A DNA stretch of 10,550 nt from positions 1 to 10,550 of the forward strand of contig CAUADW010000053.1 in NCBI GenBank assembly GCA_958427895.1, in the 5' to 3' direction. Source of the DNA: an uncultured Collinsella sp. Its GTDB lineage: Bacteria; Actinomycetota; Coriobacteriia; Coriobacteriales; Coriobacteriaceae. The first letter of the stretch is position 1. The number at the start of each line of letters is the position of its first letter. The notes under the pieces were generated by a model. That model saw nothing but the letters and a program-made list of their open reading frames with translations. It was not told where the DNA came from and ran no database searches. The position numbers and the translations under genes were made by a program. Of this stretch, positions 6,886 to 10,550 are shown in pieces.

Positions 6886-6923
6886 GGCAAGATGATTCCG
6901 TGCAACGGAATCCATATCTTGCC
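6886..6923 (+). other. oriT: Candidate oriT with IncP-type nic site
   Basis: GATTCCGT (6894-6901) and ACGGAATC (6905-6912) form an 8-bp stem with a GCA loop. GGCAAGAT (6886-6893) and ATCTTGCC (6916-6923) extend it after a 3-base bulge. Overlapping the distal arm is TATCTTGC (6915-6922), which fits the known IncP/VirD2-type nick consensus YATCYTG|Y, so the predicted nick is on the plus strand between 6921 and 6922. This is nine bases from the inner stem, close to the spacing in RP4-like origins. It lies 96 bp past the relaxase stop. With this polarity the restriction gene region enters the recipient first and the relaxase gene last, the usual arrangement. The assignment comes from pattern only. 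Confidence 0.72.
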
Positions 6924-6997
6924 TGCACGGAGCGAACCGGTTGCCGAGGCAACGCGAGCCCGGGCAGGTGAGCGACGGTTGAGCCGACGCCGAGGAG

Positions 6998-7169
6998 ACG
7001 CGACCCATGGGGAGCGTCGTACGACGGCGCTCGGCGACCCGACGCGAGAGGCCCCGCCCGGCGACCACGGCGGAGCGATGGCGACTTCTGGAAGCCATCG
7101 AGCGCAGCCGTTCGCCGGGTGGGGCCGGTGTGAGCGGAGGCGGACGAAACGCGACCCTGGGGAGCGTTG
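6998..7169 (+). repeat. Imperfect 21-22-bp direct repeat pair
   Basis: ACGCGACCCATGGGGAGCGT at 6998-7017 recurs as ACGCGACCCTGGGGAGCGT at 7149-7167, differing by one inserted base, about 150 bp apart. Both copies sit in the gene-free region. They may be protein sites, parts of a structured RNA or remnants of a duplication. Confidence 0.5.
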
Positions 7170-7207
7170 CCAGGAAGCCGCAGCGAGAGCGACGCCGCGC
7201 GTCGCGG

Positions 7208-7249
7208 GGGTCCCGCCCATAAGCGGGACCCATCGGCCGCAAGGCCGAT
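7208..7249 (-). terminator. Tandem hairpins after the restriction gene (probable terminator)
   Basis: Reading on the minus strand past the cargo stop codon, a 7-bp stem with a four-base loop (7232-7238 with 7243-7249) is followed at once by a 9-bp stem with a 6-nt loop (7208-7216 with 7223-7231). There is no T-tract on the minus strand, so these would be non-canonical terminators of the kind reported for high-GC bacteria, or 3'-end stabilisers. Confidence 0.45.
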
Positions 7250-7251
7250 TG

Positions 7252-10077
7252 CTACACCCCGACCCTCTCGGCGTACAAGTTGAAGAGGTGGGCGACAATC
7301 TTCTCCTCGTCTCCGCCGAAATCAACGCCATAGGCGGCCTCAACGGCAGTGTCGAGCGCCTTGTGCGCCGCCATCAGCTCGGGGAAGAACGTCTCGTTCT
7401 TGGGATCGTACATGTCCGCGAGCGTCGCACCTTCTTGGGCATCCCGGGCGTCGAGCACGGCCTGGGCGCAGCGCTCGACTTCCTCGCGTTGGGATTCCGT
7501 GGGCTCGGGCCAGACGAAGTTGTTGTAGTCAATACCAGCCGAGTACTGATAATCATCTTTCAGTCTTCCGGTCACGACCCTAACCCATGCATTATGAAAT
7601 TGGGACTGCAACACCCCATATTGATAGAGAGTTGCATTTGGGATAAGACGAACTTTATTGCTACAAAAGACCTCAGCATCGACGAACCCCATTGGGATGT
7701 ATCGCCTTCGGCTTGATGAAACCTCTGGTATCAAGATTGAATCTGTGTCCGACAGGATTTCAGTTCCAAAATGGGCAGGGCACTCCGCAGCTTTAACGGT
7801 CTGACTTCTCTTGCTCTTGAGCCGATACCGGCGTACCGCTTCAACCCTTTCCCTGCATTTAGGCAGATTCTTTAGCTCATCCCAATTTGCGTTCCCAAGC
7901 CATAAACACCAACGGCTTTTGCCACGGATAAATTCTTGTGATCCAAGCCACTTGTGAAAGAATTTCTCTGCACCAGGTTCACTTTGCAAGAATTCGATTT
8001 TCTGCTCATCAGTGAAAAGGTAATTGCCGTCGTCTATAGGCTGGGAGCCTATTCCCATTTCTGGAACATCTGATAATGGCTTACTTCTGCTGTAGACAAA
8101 AACGTCCGGAGCGTCTTTCAGATACGCATTGATTCGAGCCGTGGGAATCTGTTCTTCGTCGCTGTCCGGGGTCGCGTGGTAGAAGAGCGTCTTGGTCCCC
8201 GACTCGCGGGAGAACTCGACAATGACACAGAACACATGTGCCTTGTCCGCAGCCTCGTTGTCCCAGCGGAAGGTGTTGTGCGCGAAGTCGATGTGGATAC
8301 CCAGGTCGTGCAGGGGTTTCCAGAGGTTGGCGACCTGCTCGCCCTGACATATCGAGTTGGTAGAGACCAGGGCGCAGCGCGTGCGCTTTCCCTGCGTGAA
8401 CCTCGCGGCCTTCATGTACCAGGCCCCGCAGTAGTCGATGTTGCCTGCGTTCTTCGCTCCGTCGAAGACCTCAAGGAGCTCCGCCTTCTGCTCCTTGGAC
8501 TGGTTACGGGCCCCAAGGAAGGGCGGATTGCCCACGAGGTACGTGAGGTCATCGGGGAACACCTCGGACCAATCGGTCTTGAGGGCGTTGCCCTCATGGA
8601 GGTTGCTGAGGCTCCTGAGCGGCAGGAAGTCGAAGTCGTAGTCGACGTATATCTCCTGCGTCTTTCGGAGCATCTGCTCCTCGGTGATCCAAAGGGCGGT
8701 CTTGGCGACCGAGACGGCGAAGTCGTTTATCTCGATGCCGTACAGCTGGTCCAGGGACACGCGGACAGGGCTGTCCTGCGCAACGACGAGGGACGTCTGC
8801 CCCGCGTTGCCGGTCTCCTCGCTGAGCTCGTCCTCGATGATTCGGTTTTCGATGGTGCGCAGCTGCCGGTACGCCTCGGTAAGGAAGTTGCCCGAGCCGC
8901 ATGCCGGGTCTCCGATGGTGATGGAGGCCACCTTGTCGTGCAGCCTCGCCAGGGCCTGCTTGCGCTTGGCAGCTGTCTTCTCGCCCTCGGCCTCGTGGAG
9001 TTCGTCCCACAGCTCGTCGAGGAAGAGCGGCTTGAGGCAGCGCTCGATGTTCTCGACGCTCGTGTAGTGCATGCCCCCGGCGTGGCGCGTCTCGGGGTTC
9101 AGCGTGCCCTCGAACACGCCGCCGAAGATGACGCCCGAGATCTCGCGCCAATCGAAGTCCTGGGACGCGTCGGTGATGGCCTCGAGAATCTCCGGGGTCA
9201 TCTGTGGGACGATGATGGAGGAGTCGGCGAACAGACCGCCGTTCACGTAGGGGAAGGCCGCGAGGTCCTCGTCCATGTACTCGTCCCTCTGCTCTAAGGG
9301 CGTGTCGATCGCCTCGAACAGGTCCACCAGCTTGCGGCGGAGCTTGGCAGGGTCACCCTCGCAGTACCTACCGAACGCCTGGTGCGATTGCAGGAGGTCG
9401 GCGTCCTCGGCGTAGAGCAGGAAGATGATTCGGGTGATGAGCACGTTGAGCGAGCGCTGCTCCTCCTGCGCGCGCTCGTCCTTCTCCTCGATGTGGTGGT
9501 ACTGCTTGGCGAGGGCATCGTAGAGCCTGGAGACGTAGGCCCCGGCCTCGATGGAGAGCTGCTGCTCCTTGTGCAGGCGGCTCGTCTCGTTGGAGGTCAG
9601 GAAGGAGAGAAGGTACAGGCTGTCCTGGAGCTCTTCGAGGGAGAACTCCTGCACGGTGTCCTCGGGCCGCTCGTTGTCGAGGTCATAGAGACGGAAGGTC
9701 CCGAAGTTGCACGTCATCACCCAGCGGGGGCGCTCGGAGTACGGCAGGTGCCGCGCGTACCACATGGCCTGCTGGAGCGGCGTCTCCATGCCGCCGTTCC
9801 TGGGTTCGGGCTTATCGAGGTCGATGCCCCACGACTTCTGCTCGCAGAGGAAGTTGTGGTCAGAGACGAACACGTCGATGCGACGGCCTCTCACCTTCCG
9901 CTCGAAGTCAACGAAGCTGTCTATGGTGTTGGACGGGATGCCCAGGACGTTGATGAGCAGGTCGACCCAGAACTTTTGCGTGTCCTGCTGCTCGTTGTTG
10001 GAGCCCGCGGGGATGGCGGCAAGGCGCTTCTGCCACCGCTTGACGAACTCTTTTGCCTCTTTCTTGCTGGCAGGCAT
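7252..10077 (-). CDS. MmeI-like single-chain restriction-modification enzyme (Type IIL/IIG)
   Basis: This 941-aa protein matches the MmeI family in length and domain order (MmeI is about 920 aa). One chain both methylates an adenine and cuts DNA at a distance from its site. The N-terminal nuclease has a PD-(D/E)xK motif: D68, E79 and K81 (RRIDVF...LCEQKSWG). A helical spacer (about 150-330) follows. The gamma-class N6-adenine methyltransferase shows motif I DPACGSGNF (390-398), GIEIND nearby (447-452) and motif IV NPPF (517-520). The specificity region and helical tail follow (about 600-941). The start at 10077 has AGGAGGT on the minus strand (10083-10089). The gene opposes the transfer operon and acts as a defence cargo. 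Residues about 640-840 are encoded by clearly AT-richer DNA than the rest. No frameshift or stop is seen. The recognition sequence cannot be read from this. Confidence 0.93.
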   Translation of the reverse strand: MPASKKEAKEFVKRWQKRLAAIPAGSNNEQQDTQKFWVDLLINVLGIPSNTIDSFVDFERKVRGRRIDVFVSDHNFLCEQKSWGIDLDKPEPRNGGMETPLQQAMWYARHLPYSERPRWVMTCNFGTFRLYDLDNERPEDTVQEFSLEELQDSLYLLSFLTSNETSRLHKEQQLSIEAGAYVSRLYDALAKQYHHIEEKDERAQEEQRSLNVLITRIIFLLYAEDADLLQSHQAFGRYCEGDPAKLRRKLVDLFEAIDTPLEQRDEYMDEDLAAFPYVNGGLFADSSIIVPQMTPEILEAITDASQDFDWREISGVIFGGVFEGTLNPETRHAGGMHYTSVENIERCLKPLFLDELWDELHEAEGEKTAAKRKQALARLHDKVASITIGDPACGSGNFLTEAYRQLRTIENRIIEDELSEETGNAGQTSLVVAQDSPVRVSLDQLYGIEINDFAVSVAKTALWITEEQMLRKTQEIYVDYDFDFLPLRSLSNLHEGNALKTDWSEVFPDDLTYLVGNPPFLGARNQSKEQKAELLEVFDGAKNAGNIDYCGAWYMKAARFTQGKRTRCALVSTNSICQGEQVANLWKPLHDLGIHIDFAHNTFRWDNEAADKAHVFCVIVEFSRESGTKTLFYHATPDSDEEQIPTARINAYLKDAPDVFVYSRSKPLSDVPEMGIGSQPIDDGNYLFTDEQKIEFLQSEPGAEKFFHKWLGSQEFIRGKSRWCLWLGNANWDELKNLPKCRERVEAVRRYRLKSKRSQTVKAAECPAHFGTEILSDTDSILIPEVSSSRRRYIPMGFVDAEVFCSNKVRLIPNATLYQYGVLQSQFHNAWVRVVTGRLKDDYQYSAGIDYNNFVWPEPTESQREEVERCAQAVLDARDAQEGATLADMYDPKNETFFPELMAAHKALDTAVEAAYGVDFGGDEEKIVAHLFNLYAERVGV

Positions 10078-10111
10078 ACCGGACCTCCTGCGTCGTTGTC
10101 ACTTTCGGACA

Positions 10112-10139
10112 ATTTTAAGGGGTAAAAGCCCTCTCCCAA
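10112..10139 (-). promoter_or_regulatory. Candidate promoter of the restriction gene
   Basis: On the minus strand, TTGGGA (10134-10139) and TAAAAT (10112-10117) are 16 bp apart, matching sigma70 -35/-10 consensus at 4/6 and 5/6. Transcription would start near 10105, leaving a short leader with AGGAGGT before the ATG at 10077. The -35 box is six bases from the large hairpin at 10146-10225. Confidence 0.5.
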
Positions 10140-10145
10140 GCGGAA

Positions 10146-10225
10146 GGGCGAGTTTTCGACGGTCCCCGGTGTCGCAGGGTCCCAGGCGAAACCCGAAGAC
10201 GCCGGGGGCTGTTGGAAACTCGCCC
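10146..10225 (+). ncRNA. 28-bp helix with five G.U pairs (structured RNA or ssDNA element)
   Basis: Positions 10146-10173 pair with 10198-10225 over 28 consecutive positions with no mismatch if G.U is allowed. The five non-Watson-Crick positions are all G.T on the plus strand (10156-10215, 10158-10213, 10161-10210, 10163-10208, 10170-10201). On the minus strand these become A.C mismatches. The 24-nt apex contains GGGT and ACCC that could form a small inner stem. The asymmetry suggests that the folded molecule is the plus strand, either as RNA or as single-stranded DNA during transfer. No promoter for a plus-strand RNA is evident, so the RNA-gene label is tentative; a single-strand origin or single-strand promoter is an alternative. 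Confidence 0.5.
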
Positions 10226-10247
10226 ATCTCACAGCAACGTCACCCTA

Positions 10248-10316
10248 GGTTTTCAACGCTTTCCATGGCCGAAGGGCTTCTTATAAGCCCGCAGACTGTG
10301 GAAAGGGTTGAAAACC
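10248..10316. repeat. Second large imperfect inverted repeat
   Basis: GGTTTTCAAC (10248-10257) pairs exactly with GTTGAAAACC (10307-10316). After a G.G mismatch, seven more pairs (10259-10265 with 10299-10305) and two G.T pairs follow. A separate inner hairpin GGGCTT/AAGCCC (10274-10279 with 10285-10290) caps the structure. Its arm words (GTTTTC-AC, GTTG-AAAC) resemble those of the 10146-10225 helix. No T-tract follows on either strand. It may be a replication, single-strand or recombination-directing structure. Confidence 0.55.
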
Positions 10317-10324
10317 GGATATTT

Positions 10325-10399
10325 GGGTGAAATATCGGAGTGAAATATGTAGGCGAGCTGTTTTCATCATAGAACTTTCTTTCACCCCTTTTTCACCCC
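10325..10399. repeat. Right arm-type integrase-binding repeats
   Basis: Two direct TTTCACCCC words lie at 10380-10388 and 10391-10399, 11 bp apart (about one helical turn). Two inverted relatives, GGGTGAAATAT (10325-10335) and GAGTGAAATAT (10338-10348), lie 13 bp apart. The same word is repeated at the left end (155-207), as expected for integrase arm sites on both sides of the circular element's attachment site. Confidence 0.6.
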
Positions 10400-10431
10400 T
10401 CTATCGTCTATTTAGCCTTATCTATACAGAA

Positions 10432-10463
10432 GCAGGTCAGACGATTTATACCGTCTGACCTGC
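10432..10463 (-). terminator. 12-bp-stem hairpin downstream of tRNA-Arg
   Basis: GCAGGTCAGACG (10432-10443) and its exact reverse complement (10452-10463) enclose an 8-nt AT-rich loop. It lies nine bases past the tRNA 3' end on the minus strand and is followed there by a short T-containing stretch (TTCTGTATAG). It probably ends the tRNA transcript. It lies within the element, so the element would have brought this end with it. Confidence 0.5.
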
Positions 10464-10471
10464 AATTTCTT

Positions 10472-10517
10472 CTGGTGCCCCCGGTGCGATTCGAACGCAC
10501 GACACCCGCTTTAGGAG
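10472..10517 (-). repeat. Right attachment site (3' part of tRNA-Arg)
   Basis: This is the copy matching 2-47, with the exact 18-bp core at 10500-10517 covering the 3' anticodon stem, variable loop and most of the anticodon loop. Here the T-stem is perfect (GTGCG/CGCAC). Because the element lies to the left, the 3' half of the working tRNA is supplied by the element. Confidence 0.85.
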
Positions 10518-10548
10518 AGCGGTGCTCTATCCCCTGAGCTACGGAGGC
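10473..10548 (-). tRNA. tRNA-Arg (anticodon CCT)
   Basis: The 76-nt sequence including encoded CCA folds into a full cloverleaf on the minus strand: acceptor GCCTCCG with CGGGGGC (one G.U), D-stem GCTC/GAGC, anticodon stem CCGCT/AGCGG around loop CTCCTAA, variable loop GTGTC, T-stem GTGCG/CGCAC around TTCGAAT, and discriminator A. The anticodon CCT reads AGG arginine codons. It is the integration target; the gene remains intact after insertion because the element restores its 3' end. Confidence 0.97.
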
Positions 10549-10550
10549 AT

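Larger units (their letters stand above)
6835..7207. other. Gene-free, hairpin-rich intergenic region containing oriT
   Basis: I see no convincing gene here: the long open frames have no ribosome sites and read as arginine-rich low-complexity protein. The stretch is very GC-rich and studded with AGCGA/GAGCG words. Besides the oriT candidate it holds GTTGCC-GA-GGCAAC (6940-6953), a 12-bp perfect palindrome (7015-7026) and a 7-bp stem hairpin (CGATGGC 7076-7082 with GCCATCG 7094-7100). It separates the plus-strand transfer operon from the convergent cargo gene and could encode a structured RNA or binding sites for relaxosome proteins. Confidence 0.6.
30..10517. mobile_element. Integrative mobilizable element (IME) in tRNA-Arg(CCT)
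   Basis: The interval is bounded by an 18-bp exact direct repeat (cgacacccgctttaggag) at 30-47 and 10500-10517, inside tRNA 3'-end sequence on both sides. It carries an integrase, an excisionase-like protein, a helicase, a MobC-like protein, a coupling protein, a relaxase, a candidate oriT and a restriction-modification cargo gene. The two copies are offset by exactly 10,470 bp, which is the predicted circle size. No type IV secretion channel genes are present, so transfer would need a helper element. The right copy belongs to an intact tRNA and the left copy is only a 3' fragment, so the chromosome continues beyond both ends. The boundaries are inferred from the repeat; the exact crossover point within the 18 bp cannot be read. 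Confidence 0.88.

Noticed and set aside
6883..7716. 277-aa plus-strand open frame spanning oriT and the end of the restriction gene
   Set aside because: It crosses the hairpin-rich region and the antisense of a secure gene; its composition is arginine-rich filler without a start signal.
8176..9297. 373-aa plus-strand open frame opposite the restriction gene
   Set aside because: It mirrors the conserved methyltransferase coding region, has no ribosome site and shows no recognisable motif.
10146..10399. CRISPR array or integron attC sites at the right end
   Set aside because: No regular repeat-spacer pattern, and the inverted repeats lack the attC core words at their ends; short TTTCACCCC words fit integrase arm sites better.

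Overview
The window appears to hold one complete integrated mobile element of about 10.5 kb, bounded by two copies of the 3' part of a tRNA-Arg(CCT) gene. The bacterium looks like a high-GC member of the Actinomycetota, most likely a gut Coriobacteriia (Collinsella/Olsenella/Eggerthella-like). That guess rests on GC-rich codon use and on the resemblance of the relaxase N-terminus to relaxases I associate with that class; it is not proven here. Corresponding positions of the two tRNA copies lie exactly 10,470 bases apart, which predicts a 10,470-bp excised circle.

Layout, left to right. Positions 2-47 are the left attachment site, a tRNA 3' fragment on the minus strand. Positions 48-285 hold the left integrase-binding arm, with TTCACCC-type repeats, and a perfect 20-bp-stem hairpin just before a tyrosine integrase (286-1593). 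An unrecognised 228-aa protein follows (1658-2344). Next comes a tightly packed plus-strand cluster (2437-6790): a small excisionase-like helix-turn-helix protein, a DnaB/RepA-like hexameric helicase core, a MobC-like accessory protein, a VirD4-type coupling protein and a relaxase. It closes with a strong intrinsic terminator. A gene-free, hairpin-rich stretch of about 400 bp comes next and contains a convincing candidate oriT: an inverted repeat followed by a match to the IncP-type nick consensus. The cargo is one large minus-strand gene (7252-10077), a 941-aa MmeI-like single-chain restriction-modification enzyme. The right end (10078-10471) has no gene. It holds the cargo promoter, two large hairpins, more TTTCACCCC arm repeats and a terminator-like hairpin, and runs into the intact tRNA-Arg (10473-10548).

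How the parts fit: integrase and the small HTH protein would integrate and excise the element at the tRNA. Relaxase, MobC-like protein and oriT would nick the excised circle, and the coupling protein would carry the relaxase-DNA complex to a secretion channel. No channel genes (VirB4, VirB6 and so on) are present, so this is an integrative mobilizable element that must borrow another element's type IV secretion system. The helicase may support strand displacement or replication of the circle. The restriction-modification enzyme is a defence or addiction cargo.

Points most worth a second look: the relaxase seems to have lost the first histidine of its HxH metal-binding motif; the restriction enzyme has an AT-richer specificity segment that looks swapped in; and the gene-free right end holds a 28-bp helix whose only imperfections are five G.T/G.U pairs on the plus strand, the same strand that the oriT predicts is transferred.
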